Assembly (NCBI GenBank): GCA_040776985.1
Contig: JAXGZL010000001.1
Coordinates: 1,186,618-1,250,617 of the forward strand
From: UBA6115 sp040776985
GTDB lineage: Bacteria > Bacillota > Clostridia > Christensenellales > Aristaeellaceae
DNA length: 64,000 nucleotides
Direction of reading: 5' to 3'
The translations under genes were made by a program, and so were the position numbers. Below are positions 42,371-50,780 of the stretch, one piece after another (position 1 is the stretch's first letter; each line of letters starts with the position of its first letter). Below the pieces are notes generated by a model. That model was not told the DNA's origin and did no database searches. It saw nothing but the letters and a program-made list of their open reading frames with translations.

Positions 42371-44194
42371 TCAGCCTCCCATGCTGCTTGCAAGATCTGT
42401 CTTGCCAAGTTTATTTGTCAGCCAGTATACGAGTAGTACGATCAGGAACATGATGACAGCCACAACGTTGGAGAATGGTTCCATGTTGGAGTTGCTGTAA
42501 GAAAAGGCCATATACGGAAGCGTTGCAAGATTGGGGGTAACAATCAGAATGATCAAGTCCAGTTCCTTCATGATACTGATAAAAATAAGCATGAATCCGG
42601 AAACAAATCCAGCCTTGGACAGGGGCAGGACAATGCGGGCCATACGGTGCGCAAAACCTGATCCCTCAATAGTGGCTGCCTCCTCCAGTTCCTGCCCAAT
42701 TTGCAGCATATTGGACGAACCCGCCCTGCTTGCAAAGGGCAAGTGCTTCACCACAGACACCAGTACCATCAAAGCGAATGTGCCATACAACGAAGGGATG
42801 ATTAATTGAGGCTGAGAGAACATGGACAGGTAAATCGCTCCAAAGGCAATCGATGGGATTAAATAGGGAATAAACACCAATTGTTCCACCAGTTTTCCTG
42901 TAAATTTGCCTCGGCCACGGGATGTGATGTAGCCTGCCAACTGACCGCACAAAGTGGCAATTCCAGAAGTGATAAATACAAGTTTCAAGGTGTTCCAGAG
43001 GTTCCCCCAAAAGCGCGGGTTGGCGAAAACTCCTGGCTCTCCCTCATAAACATCTGGCAAAACCCCCTGTCCACCTATCCAATAATGTAAGGATAGGTTG
43101 TCCAAAGAGTAAACGCTGGGTTTGAGCATAAAGGTGTTGAGGCATAAGATCAGAATGGGACTCAGGACAACGATGCAAACAAACACGGACACCATCAACA
43201 GGACAGGTATACGGGATTTACCAAGGGGAATCGGAACAGATCTCCCCCCTTTGCCGCCTATGGTTGCATAGCTTCTGCGTACTCCGATGGCTCTTTGATT
43301 GATAAACACATTAATTGCTGCGATTGTTATGAGAATCATCGCAATCGCAAAACCGATGGTAGTGTTGCGTTGTTTTACATTGGAGTAAAGCATAGTGGAA
43401 ATTGTGTTGAAGTTTACCTTCATGCCCAGAAACGCTGGAACACCAAAGGTTCCCATGGCTTTTGAGAAGGTAAGAATAAAAGAAGACAGAATCGCAGGCA
43501 AGACAAGCGGGAAGGTGATTTTCCCCAGTATCCTTCTTTTGCTGGCGCCTGCGATCTCCCCCATTTCCTCAAGCTCACTGTTGACGGAATAAAGAGCCGC
43601 TGAAACCAACAAGTAGGCATAAGCATAATAATGGGTAACCAGCACAATGATAATGGGTACAATGCCGTAGGCTAACCAGTCCGGCGTGTTAATGCCCATA
43701 GATGTGAGAAAACCGGGTGATCCTCCAATTCGGGAATTCTTAAAAATAGTAATCCAGGCCATTGATTTGCTCCATGAAGGGAGCATGTAAGGTACAATGA
43801 TCGCCAGCGAAAAGAACTTTTTCCCAGGCATGTCGGAGCGCACCATCAGCCATGCGAGGGTTGATCCCAGCAGGATACTGAAAATTGAAACGCAGAATGC
43901 GATGATGAGGGAATTGAGCAGGGGTTTATATAACAGGGAAGAGCTCACTTCACTTAACAACAGTCTGTTCCAGTAGTAAAGGGTGAAATCTCCTATCTGA
44001 GACCCGGGAATACGGCGCAAGTCCTTCTGCACCACTTTAAAGGTGGTCATAAACATGTCCACCAACGGCACTATAATCAGATATGCAAGCAAAATAATAG
44101 CTGCCAGAACAATCAGATTGTAGGGATTTGTAATCACATTTAGGATGCTGTTTTTAAGCTTTCTTTTTCGGGAATAGCCAAGAGTTTGACTCAT
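42371..44194 (-). CDS. ABC importer permease, two fused membrane domains (FbpB type)
   Basis: 607 residues with about 12 transmembrane helices in two halves. Each half has an EAA coupling loop: ELEEMGEIAGASKRRILGKI in the first and ELEEAATIEGSGFAHRMARI in the second. The single chain replaces a permease dimer. The start is 3 bases after the stop of the phosphoesterase gene. Confidence 0.92.
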   Translation of the reverse strand: MSQTLGYSRKRKLKNSILNVITNPYNLIVLAAIILLAYLIIVPLVDMFMTTFKVVQKDLRRIPGSQIGDFTLYYWNRLLLSEVSSSLLYKPLLNSLIIAFCVSIFSILLGSTLAWLMVRSDMPGKKFFSLAIIVPYMLPSWSKSMAWITIFKNSRIGGSPGFLTSMGINTPDWLAYGIVPIIIVLVTHYYAYAYLLVSAALYSVNSELEEMGEIAGASKRRILGKITFPLVLPAILSSFILTFSKAMGTFGVPAFLGMKVNFNTISTMLYSNVKQRNTTIGFAIAMILITIAAINVFINQRAIGVRRSYATIGGKGGRSVPIPLGKSRIPVLLMVSVFVCIVVLSPILILCLNTFMLKPSVYSLDNLSLHYWIGGQGVLPDVYEGEPGVFANPRFWGNLWNTLKLVFITSGIATLCGQLAGYITSRGRGKFTGKLVEQLVFIPYLIPSIAFGAIYLSMFSQPQLIIPSLYGTFALMVLVSVVKHLPFASRAGSSNMLQIGQELEEAATIEGSGFAHRMARIVLPLSKAGFVSGFMLIFISIMKELDLIILIVTPNLATLPYMAFSYSNSNMEPFSNVVAVIMFLIVLLVYWLTNKLGKTDLASSMGG

Positions 44195-44197
44195 CTA

Positions 44198-45274
44198 TTA
44201 ATCCTCCTCCTGATTAGTGCCCCCTGTATGTGCCAAAACCGCACAGTTGACCAGGATCGCATCATGATCTGAGAACTCCATCCCATCATATTCACTGTAT
44301 TGCGCTGATGCATCAAGAAGCTCTTCGCTTGTAAATATAGTCTCAACACGTTGTGGATCCTTACATGAAAGGCCACGCTGAAAAAACCAATCCAGATTGA
44401 GCAAAATATCCGGATATCCAGGCATATGCTTGCGTCTGGTAGTTTTTCTCATAAGATTACAGTCAGTATAAGAATAACCATATCTGGCAGCACAAGCCAT
44501 CAAGGGTTCCAAATCGGGAATGCTCCCCATGCGCCGCCACTGCTCTTGCTCATTGTTCAGCAGCTCATCCATACCATCCGGCGCGTTCCCGTCAACCGTA
44601 TTGGTGTTCATGTCTCCGCCAATCAAAATGGGCATATCAGGGAAAGTCTTTTCCACGTGGTCCAGCACAAAACGAAGTTGACGTTCCCGCGCTTCCGGGG
44701 TGGCACGGTTTTCAAGGTGCAGGCAAACCAGTCCGATATTTTGTCCGGTAATCTCTATCTCCGCCAACAACGCCACACGTGTGCCGAGCCTGATGTCATT
44801 TTCCCGGTGAAACCATTCATACAGGATAGGCAGCCGGAGCATCTGTACACGCTTCAACGGAAAACGAGAGAAAATCGCGTTGCCATGCCTCCCCTCCCGG
44901 TTGCCAAAAAGACCTGCGTGGACAGTGAGAAACTCCGTGGCAAAAGCATAGTTCATCCCCAAGGCCTGGGCGATTTCCCTTGCGATGTTCTGGTTGTCCG
45001 AACGGGCCATGCCCCAGTCCAGCTCATTTGCCAGAATCACATCCGATTGACGAAGGGCCTCATGGTACTTGAGATAAGGCAGAATCATGTCCAACCGGGT
45101 ACCGCGCTCCATGTTGAATACCACCGCCTTGAAAGGATGCCGGCCTGCATCACTCAAGGAATTGTCCACATGGGTCTGAAAAAGCTCCGGCAGGCCTGCA
45201 ACGGCCTCCAGATGTGGCATGCATTTCATTTTTTCAACGGCCGCTTGTATTGCCTCCGGTGTTGAGTGAGTCAT
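44198..45274 (-). CDS. endonuclease/exonuclease/phosphatase (DNase I-like) family phosphoesterase
   Basis: 358 residues, first gene of the importer operon. The full metal and catalytic set is visible: NMERG, NELDWG (Glu), GRHGNAIFSR, HLENR (His), GGDMNTN (Asp/Asn) and SDHDAI (Asp/His). The fold cleaves phosphodiesters or phosphomonoesters in nucleic acids, inositol phosphates or sphingolipids. No signal peptide is seen, so it acts in the cytoplasm on the imported substrate. GGAGGGAGA precedes the ATG. Confidence 0.88.
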   Translation of the reverse strand: MTHSTPEAIQAAVEKMKCMPHLEAVAGLPELFQTHVDNSLSDAGRHPFKAVVFNMERGTRLDMILPYLKYHEALRQSDVILANELDWGMARSDNQNIAREIAQALGMNYAFATEFLTVHAGLFGNREGRHGNAIFSRFPLKRVQMLRLPILYEWFHRENDIRLGTRVALLAEIEITGQNIGLVCLHLENRATPEARERQLRFVLDHVEKTFPDMPILIGGDMNTNTVDGNAPDGMDELLNNEQEQWRRMGSIPDLEPLMACAARYGYSYTDCNLMRKTTRRKHMPGYPDILLNLDWFFQRGLSCKDPQRVETIFTSEELLDASAQYSEYDGMEFSDHDAILVNCAVLAHTGGTNQEED

Positions 45275-45328
45275 TCTCCCTCCAAAAACAAAAAAAGTCC
45301 TGAATGAACTATATTATCGGCAGCGGAA

Positions 45329-45380
45329 CGCAAACGTTCACATCTGCCTCCAGTCTACGACAAGACATCAAACTTGTCAA
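45329..45380 (-). promoter_or_regulatory. promoter and LacI-type operator of the importer operon
   Basis: Minus strand: TTGACA (45380-45375), 17 bp, TAGACT (45357-45352), then 9 bp and the operator half-palindromes TGTGAACGTTTGCG (45342-45329). Confidence 0.75.
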
Positions 45381-45405
45381 CATCCTATTCAATAATAATC
45401 CCGGC

Positions 45406-46092
45406 TTATTCTACACAGCCTCTGAGCTGATATTTTCCTTCCTCCAGCGCATCTTTTAACTCAAAGGAATCACGCAAGCGCCGGTTGAACACCATGGAGG
45501 CTCGCGCTTCATCTCCGGGGCGGTGTGTATCCGAACCGCAAATCGCGATGAATCCTGGAATTTCATCACATAATGCTTTAGCCCGTGCATTCTGGCTGTC
45601 ATGACGTGGATTACAGTTGATAACCTCCAGTCCATGGAGGCAGGATACTGGAATAGGTTCAGCCAATCTCTCAAAATTGCGGAATGGATGTGCCTGGATG
45701 ATGAGTATTTCATTACTAAACCGCTCGAAAAACGACTGGATACTCATCCTGTACAAATATGGATTTCGCCGCAGGAAATCTTCGTCAATTCCAAACAACA
45801 AATAGTCCCGGTCATTTTCCGGAAAGCGAATCTCAGCACCAAAAATGATATCCATGTCCAGTTCCCTGCCCCTTTTCAGGGAATTCTTAAATCCGCTGAT
45901 ATATTTATCCACACACCGCTGCCAGTCATCCCTGCAGTCCAGGGAATTGATATAACTTTCATGCAAATGGTCTGTTACAACAAGGCCCTGATATCCCGCT
46001 CGATGATAGAGATCCACTACATGGGCGGCATCCATCCATCCGCATGCGCTGACTTCAGAAGTGTGGGTGTGTGGGTCGTATCTATATTCCAT
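45406..46092 (-). CDS. PHP-domain phosphoesterase
   Basis: 228 residues from an ATG with GGAGA upstream; another Met 7 codons earlier is possible. The metal-binding residues of the PHP fold are present: DPHTHT, VVTDHLHES, FGAEIRFP, IQAHPFRN and CGSDTHRP. Known PHP enzymes hydrolyse histidinol phosphate, nucleotides or cyclic phosphates. It has its own promoter with the same operator as the importer operon. Confidence 0.87.
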   Translation of the reverse strand: MEYRYDPHTHTSEVSACGWMDAAHVVDLYHRAGYQGLVVTDHLHESYINSLDCRDDWQRCVDKYISGFKNSLKRGRELDMDIIFGAEIRFPENDRDYLLFGIDEDFLRRNPYLYRMSIQSFFERFSNEILIIQAHPFRNFERLAEPIPVSCLHGLEVINCNPRHDSQNARAKALCDEIPGFIAICGSDTHRPGDEARASMVFNRRLRDSFELKDALEEGKYQLRGCVE

Positions 46093-46160
46093 GTCTGCTG
46101 TTCTCCATTTCATTGTTCATTTGAAAACGTCTGACCTGATCATCAAGGCATTTTGCACGG

Positions 46161-46213
46161 TGCAAACGTTTGCATTTCAGGGATACAATACTCAAATTCA
46201 GCAAGAAAGTCAA
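46161..46213 (-). promoter_or_regulatory. promoter and perfect LacI-type operator of the PHP gene
   Basis: Minus strand: TTGACT (46213-46208), 17 bp, TATTGT (46190-46185), 10 bp, then the perfect 14-bp palindrome TGCAAACGTTTGCA (46174-46161). Confidence 0.82.
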
Positions 46214-46273
46214 TCAATTGCCCGGCAATAACAGTTTTAAATGGTATTCCGCCGATCTTTTTATCTCATTTCC

Positions 46274-46325
46274 TTGACAATTTGATCTCAGAAAGCTATG
46301 ATGCAGGAGAACGCAAACGATTACG
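46274..46325 (+). promoter_or_regulatory. promoter and LacI-type operator of the first HAD gene
   Basis: TTGACA (46274-46279), 17 bp, TATGAT (46297-46302), 9 bp, then the operator CGCAAACGATTACG (46312-46325). Confidence 0.78.
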
Positions 46326-46401
46326 ATCCTGTATATACCATAAATTGCCAAAATACATCAAGCAGGCGCTTTGTGCTGCCGAGAGAAGGAAGGTTAGGAA
46401 A

Positions 46402-47154
46402 ATGATAGACACGGTATTGTTTGACATGGGCGGAACTCTGGAGGACATTGTCAACACCCCGGAAACCTTGGAGCGGGCAACACAGGCAGTGGTGGATAAG
46501 CTGAAAAGGCATGGCTTGGATCCGACTAGATCAGCCGACGAAATGACTGTCATGCTCAAAGAAGGTCTGGACCGATATAGCAGACAACGGGACAAAAACC
46601 ATATTGAACTGAAGCCGGTGGCCATCTGGCAGGATTTTATGCTCAAGGACGCAGGCCTTGACCCGCAGAAATTGGCTGAAATTGCGGAGGAGCTGGCCCA
46701 TGAGTGGGAAGTCACCTACTTCAACCGCTCTCTCCGGCCAGGGGTGAAAAAAATGCTGCAAGGCTTGCAGGCACTGGGTTTGAAGCTGGGCATTATCAGC
46801 AACACGGCCAGCCTCTTCCAGGTTTTCAGCCAGTTGGAATTGTATGGCATTCGGGAGTTTTTCAGTGATGTCACCCTTTCCTCCCAGATCTGCTGTCGCA
46901 AGCCCCATCCTGACATCTTCAAAATCGCCCTGCTGCAAATGCGCTCAGAGGCAGACCGCTCCATCTATGTGGGCGATACCTTGTCCCGGGACGTGCTGGG
47001 GGCCAGGAATGCGGGTTTTGCCTATGCCATCCAGATTACTTCCCAAATCACCAAAGAAAAGGACGCCGCCATGAAAAACGCCCCCACGCCTGACTACAAG
47101 GTGCAGGATATCGGGGACGTGCTGGGCATTTGCCAGACTTTGCTTCAGGCGTAA
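46402..47154 (+). CDS. HAD-superfamily phosphatase (1)
   Basis: 250 residues. Motif I is VLFDMGGTL with nucleophile Asp8 and Gly where the second Asp usually is, as in YihX-like sugar phosphatases. Motif II is GIISNTAS, motif III is RKPHPDIF (Lys) and motif IV is YVGDTLSRDV. Start chosen at ATG 46402 after GAAGGAAGG. The 3' end overlaps that of the PfkB gene by 10 bp. It shares layout with the HAD gene at 49268 and likely removes phosphate from an imported sugar phosphate. Confidence 0.87.
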   Translation: MIDTVLFDMGGTLEDIVNTPETLERATQAVVDKLKRHGLDPTRSADEMTVMLKEGLDRYSRQRDKNHIELKPVAIWQDFMLKDAGLDPQKLAEIAEELAHEWEVTYFNRSLRPGVKKMLQGLQALGLKLGIISNTASLFQVFSQLELYGIREFFSDVTLSSQICCRKPHPDIFKIALLQMRSEADRSIYVGDTLSRDVLGARNAGFAYAIQITSQITKEKDAAMKNAPTPDYKVQDIGDVLGICQTLLQA

Positions 47155-48026
47155 AAATCCTTAATGTACTTCTCCACATCCTCCCGGCTGCCCATAAAGG
47201 GACCGGGAGTTTCCATTTTTAGGGAAACCAAAGCCGCAGCTGTTCGTAAAGACTCGGGGATGCTCCTTGTCAGGCGCTCCGTGATGTATCCGGAAAAACA
47301 TGTGTCTCCGCGCCCTGTCCGCCCGGTCAGATTTCTGGGTTTCAGCGGCTGGCGATGAATTAATTCTCCGTCAAATACAATCACACCTGAATTATGCGTA
47401 ATCATGATTTCCTGTGCTCCCCATTTATGAAGTATTCGCGCTGCGGTCTCCAGATCGCTTTGACCGGTCATGATTTCTGCCTCAAGGGCGTCGGTTTTTA
47501 GGAAATGGATTTTTTTCAGGAATTCTCTCTTTTCCGGCCAATCCTCAAACGCCATTCTTCCATTCCTGACGACACGCAGGATACACTGCACATCCAGCGC
47601 TGCCATGGCGCGGCCCGCTGCCAGGTCAATGATGTCATGCCCCAGGTCGCCGCGCATCAGCCCGGCGATATGATAAATAGCCGCGTCAACTTTAGGTATT
47701 TCATCAGGGCTGTACGGCTCAATCCGGCTGTCAACCCAGCTTTCCCGGCGTTCACGGTCCGGGGACAGGTAGATATTGCGGATAGCGGTTGACGCTGCAC
47801 TGTCCAGAGGATATACGGCGATGGATGGGTTTTTCGCGAATGCTTGCCTTGCATCTGTAATCAAAGGGTTTCCCTTTGGTAGAACGGCTACACGGTGCCC
47901 CATTCCGGCGGCAGCGTAACCGGAATACAGCACAGCCCCTCCCGGTTGGCGTACAGGTTTTTCGCCATAATCAGTGTTTTCGTCGTTGCACACCTGTCCC
48001 AGTATGAAGGTATCAAAGTTGTTCAT
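47145..48026 (-). CDS. PfkB-family carbohydrate/nucleoside kinase
   Basis: 293 residues. RQPGGAVLYSGYAAAGMGHR opens the substrate site and GRTGRGDTCFSGYITERL holds the catalytic Asp in a GRGD variant of the usual GAGD motif. It would phosphorylate a sugar or nucleoside with ATP. The gene overlaps the upstream lacI stop by 4 bp (ATGA), so it shares its autoregulated promoter. Confidence 0.85.
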   Translation of the reverse strand: MNNFDTFILGQVCNDENTDYGEKPVRQPGGAVLYSGYAAAGMGHRVAVLPKGNPLITDARQAFAKNPSIAVYPLDSAASTAIRNIYLSPDRERRESWVDSRIEPYSPDEIPKVDAAIYHIAGLMRGDLGHDIIDLAAGRAMAALDVQCILRVVRNGRMAFEDWPEKREFLKKIHFLKTDALEAEIMTGQSDLETAARILHKWGAQEIMITHNSGVIVFDGELIHRQPLKPRNLTGRTGRGDTCFSGYITERLTRSIPESLRTAAALVSLKMETPGPFMGSREDVEKYIKDFYA

Positions 48027-49078
48027 ATCGTTTCTCCTCTATTGATATTTTCTTCGGAGATTCCCTCGCCGATGCGTAGGCAGCTTTTTCGCTTGATGAG
48101 CCGGGGAGGAAGATGAATCTGGCACAGTTTGTCTGTCAGGCCTTGAATGCGCTGTATCAACGCTGTCACAGCCTGCAGGGCCATCTGCTCCTTGGGTTGC
48201 TCTATGGTGGATAGTTCAATTTTGGGCAAGTCTGCATAACTGATGTTATCAAACCCAAGCAGCGAAACATATTGGGGGATTCGGATACCTGCCTCGTCTG
48301 CCGCCTTAATGACACCCAGCGCGTTAGTATCAGAAGATGCGAATACTGCCGTGAATTTTAATGGTCTTTCTGAGAAAAGCCGCGTTGCCAGGTCATATCC
48401 GTTTTGAATGGAGGAGAACTCACGGGGGTTATCCAGAAAGTGAGGCTGAAGACCGCTCTTTTTGCAGGCAGCGAGATATCCTTCAGCGCGTAGGTGATGT
48501 GTGGTACTGCCTTGTCTGCGCCCGAAATAGACAATTTCCCGATGACCCAGTGAGATGAGATATTCTGTGCCCAGGATACTTCCTGCGTAGTTGTCAACCG
48601 ATATGTAATTGGCCGGCATATCGCGGATGTTTTCACTGATGAAGATGGTTGGAACCTGCTTGATGATTGAGCTGAGGGAAGAGTAGGATTCCTGACCAGC
48701 AGGCACGACGATGATTCCATCGACCCGCCGGCCGACCAGAAGCTGCATCACCTGTTTTTCCTGTTCGATGCTGTGCGAGGAGTTGCACAGCATCATATTG
48801 AAGCCTTCAGCCCGTGCATAATGTTCAATGTGGTTGGCAAGCTCGGACATAAAAGGATTATTGAGATTGGTAACAATTAGGCCGATTGTGTGTGTGCTGC
48901 GCATAACCATGGAACGCGCCACATAATCAGCTGTGTAGCCCATCTCCTGACAGATTTTCAGGATGCGCTGCCTCGTCCCCTCGCTGATTTGCTTGCTTCC
49001 GGACAAAGCGCGGGATACTGTTGCGTATGATACATTTGCAACAACGGCGATATCCTTCAGGGTTACATATTTCATCAT
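48023..49078 (-). CDS. LacI-family transcriptional regulator
   Basis: 351 residues. The helix-turn-helix is YVTLKDIAVVANVSYATVSR followed by the hinge GYTADYVARSMVMR. Residues 60-340 form a periplasmic-binding-protein-like sensor domain (TIGLIVTNLNNPFMSELANH, LLGFDNISYADLPKIELSTI). Four promoters in the locus, including its own, carry CGCAAACGTTTGCG-like operators 9-10 bp after the -10, where binding would block transcription start. The inducer is probably the imported sugar compound. Confidence 0.93.
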   Translation of the reverse strand: MMKYVTLKDIAVVANVSYATVSRALSGSKQISEGTRQRILKICQEMGYTADYVARSMVMRSTHTIGLIVTNLNNPFMSELANHIEHYARAEGFNMMLCNSSHSIEQEKQVMQLLVGRRVDGIIVVPAGQESYSSLSSIIKQVPTIFISENIRDMPANYISVDNYAGSILGTEYLISLGHREIVYFGRRQGSTTHHLRAEGYLAACKKSGLQPHFLDNPREFSSIQNGYDLATRLFSERPLKFTAVFASSDTNALGVIKAADEAGIRIPQYVSLLGFDNISYADLPKIELSTIEQPKEQMALQAVTALIQRIQGLTDKLCQIHLPPRLIKRKSCLRIGEGISEENINRGETI

Positions 49079-49095
49079 TCAACTCCCGCCCCTCA

Positions 49096-49147
49096 CGCAA
49101 ACGTTTCCGAATATCAGTATCATATCCTTTGGCTTAGAATAATGCAA
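49096..49147 (-). promoter_or_regulatory. autoregulated promoter of lacI-pfkB
   Basis: Minus strand: TTGCAT (49147-49142), 17 bp, TATGAT (49124-49119), 9 bp, then the operator CGGAAACGTTTGCG (49109-49096). Confidence 0.78.
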
Positions 49148-49181
49148 GCAGCGGGAAGGGCAGGCCGGGCGCGGGATTGGG

Positions 49182-49210
49182 TTGACTGATTGGTTAAGGT
49201 ACATTACATT
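49182..49210 (+). promoter_or_regulatory. promoter of the second HAD gene
   Basis: TTGACT (49182-49187), 17 bp, TACATT (49205-49210). Downstream at 49218-49233 is the imperfect palindrome GGAAAACCGGGTTCC, unlike the LacI operators. Confidence 0.55.
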
Positions 49211-49267
49211 CTTGAAGGGAAAACCGGGTTCCCATGTCGGGATATGAAAATTTCCAGGGAGGTTGGC

Positions 49268-50026
49268 ATGATTAAAGCTGTGGTGTTCGATGTGGGTGGA
49301 ACGATGCATGTTTCAGAGAAGGATGCCATGCTGCAAGCGTCATTCTCTCAACAGGCGCTGTGGATTCTTAAGGAAGGCGGCATTCGCCTGGATGTAAAAC
49401 CTGAGGACTTTTTCACGTGCCTGAGCCGCCAGGCTGAGGAATATAAAGCATGGTCCGAAATCAGTAAAAGAGAACTTCCAGCTGTTCAAATCTGGAGAGA
49501 TTATTACCTAAAGCCTTATAACATCGACATAAAAAGACTGGAGCCCCTGGCTGAAAACCTTAGCTACTTATATGATTATTCCCGTGTACGACTCAGGCTT
49601 CGGCCATGTCTGAAGAAAACCATGGTGAAACTGCACGGATCTGGGCTCACCCTTGGTGTCATTAGTAACATCATCTCCCGGACTTTTGTACCCCGTATCC
49701 TTCAGGAGTATGAAATTATGAAATATATGTCCTGTGTTGTCCTGTCCAGCGTCACGGGTATTCGAAAGCCGGACCCTGGAATATTCCGTATTGCCGAAAG
49801 TGAATTGAAAATGAAGCCTGATGAGCTTGCTTATGTGGGAGATACAGTATCAAGGGATGTAATCGGCACTAAAAACGCCGGTTGGCGACTGATGATTCAA
49901 ATAAAAAACCCATCCATCGCCTTTCGGGACAGCAAAGTTATAAACAGCGGTTATTTGCCCGACTATTCCATACAGAGTCTGGATGAGATACCGGCTATCA
50001 TTGCGCGAGAAAACGAAAAAACATGA
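49268..50026 (+). CDS. HAD-superfamily phosphatase (2)
   Basis: 252 residues, paralogous to the HAD protein at 46402: VVFDVGGTM (Asp8), GVISNIIS, RKPDPGIF and YVGDTVSRDV. ATG 49268 has GGGAGGT upstream. It is divergent from lacI and has its own promoter. The two paralogues may act on different phosphate esters of the same compound. Confidence 0.86.
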   Translation: MIKAVVFDVGGTMHVSEKDAMLQASFSQQALWILKEGGIRLDVKPEDFFTCLSRQAEEYKAWSEISKRELPAVQIWRDYYLKPYNIDIKRLEPLAENLSYLYDYSRVRLRLRPCLKKTMVKLHGSGLTLGVISNIISRTFVPRILQEYEIMKYMSCVVLSSVTGIRKPDPGIFRIAESELKMKPDELAYVGDTVSRDVIGTKNAGWRLMIQIKNPSIAFRDSKVINSGYLPDYSIQSLDEIPAIIARENEKT

Positions 50027-50486
50027 GCGGAATCATGATGCTTTGAGGCGGCATGGTTTCCGGCAATGACAGCCTGGGAAGTCAACCTAAAATTCCGGAT
50101 ATTCCGGTGAACTGAACCCGCTCTTGTATCATTATCTGAAAGCTATCTGTGGCATCCATATGGCTTACCAATGGAGAGAAGCAACCGTTTTGAACGAAGA
50201 TTTGAATAATTTCCTTCCAAGCTCTTGATTGGGGTGGCTTTTTGCCCGCTGTTACAGACCGTTCACCGTCACCTCCTGTAGAAATGTAGTCTGTTGGTTA
50301 CATAGGTAGCTCACGGCAGAGGCGAAACCGCACGGTCTGATTCGAGAATTATTTGTGCCTTTCGATATACCTGGCACTTCCGATTGTATTTAGCGGTTGT
50401 TTTGCCACAGTTTCCCTCCGTTCTATTGGCATGGCTGCCCCTCATTACTCACAGGACAGATGAAGTAATTCTGAGTACCGAATTAG
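50027..50486. other. intergenic region, no gene seen
   Basis: 460 bp between the HAD gene and the truncated IS5 copy. No open frame with start signals, no clear hairpin-T terminator and no RNA recognised. It ends in TTAG, an IS5 target. Confidence 0.5.
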
Positions 50487-50776
50487 ATAGTGTCTACACG
50501 AGAATTGTGATATAATGGTGTCATCACTGAAAGGGGACTTAAGCGATGACCGCTGCTTATCACCGACACGATATGAGCGATTCCGTATGGACATTACTGG
50601 AGCCTAACCTACCGGGGCAGCGAGGACAATGGGGAGGGATTGCGCAGGACAACAGAAGGTTTATCAATGGTGTATTCTGGGTCATCCGGACCGGCGCGCC
50701 TTGGCGGGACTTACCTCCGGATTATGGCAAGTGGGGCACGATCCATCAGCGGTTCATCCGATGGCGCAGGAACGGT
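50487..50776 (+). mobile_element. IS5-family copy 3, right part deleted
   Basis: The left 290 bp of the 842-bp element, with intact left end preceded by TTAG, one base different from copies 1 and 2 (C at 50710). It holds the first 77 codons of the transposase. The right 552 bp are missing; the junction is next to the IS3 insertion. Confidence 0.92.
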
Positions 50777-50780
50777 GGTC

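Noticed and set aside
39979..45274. Importer operon as an iron(III) uptake system
   Set aside because: The binding protein family fits, but there are no Fur-like sites or iron genes, and the operon begins with a phosphoesterase and shares operators with phosphatase genes.
49218..49233. Palindrome downstream of the second HAD promoter as a fifth LacI operator
   Set aside because: Its core is CCGG rather than AAACGTTT, so it does not match the other four sites.
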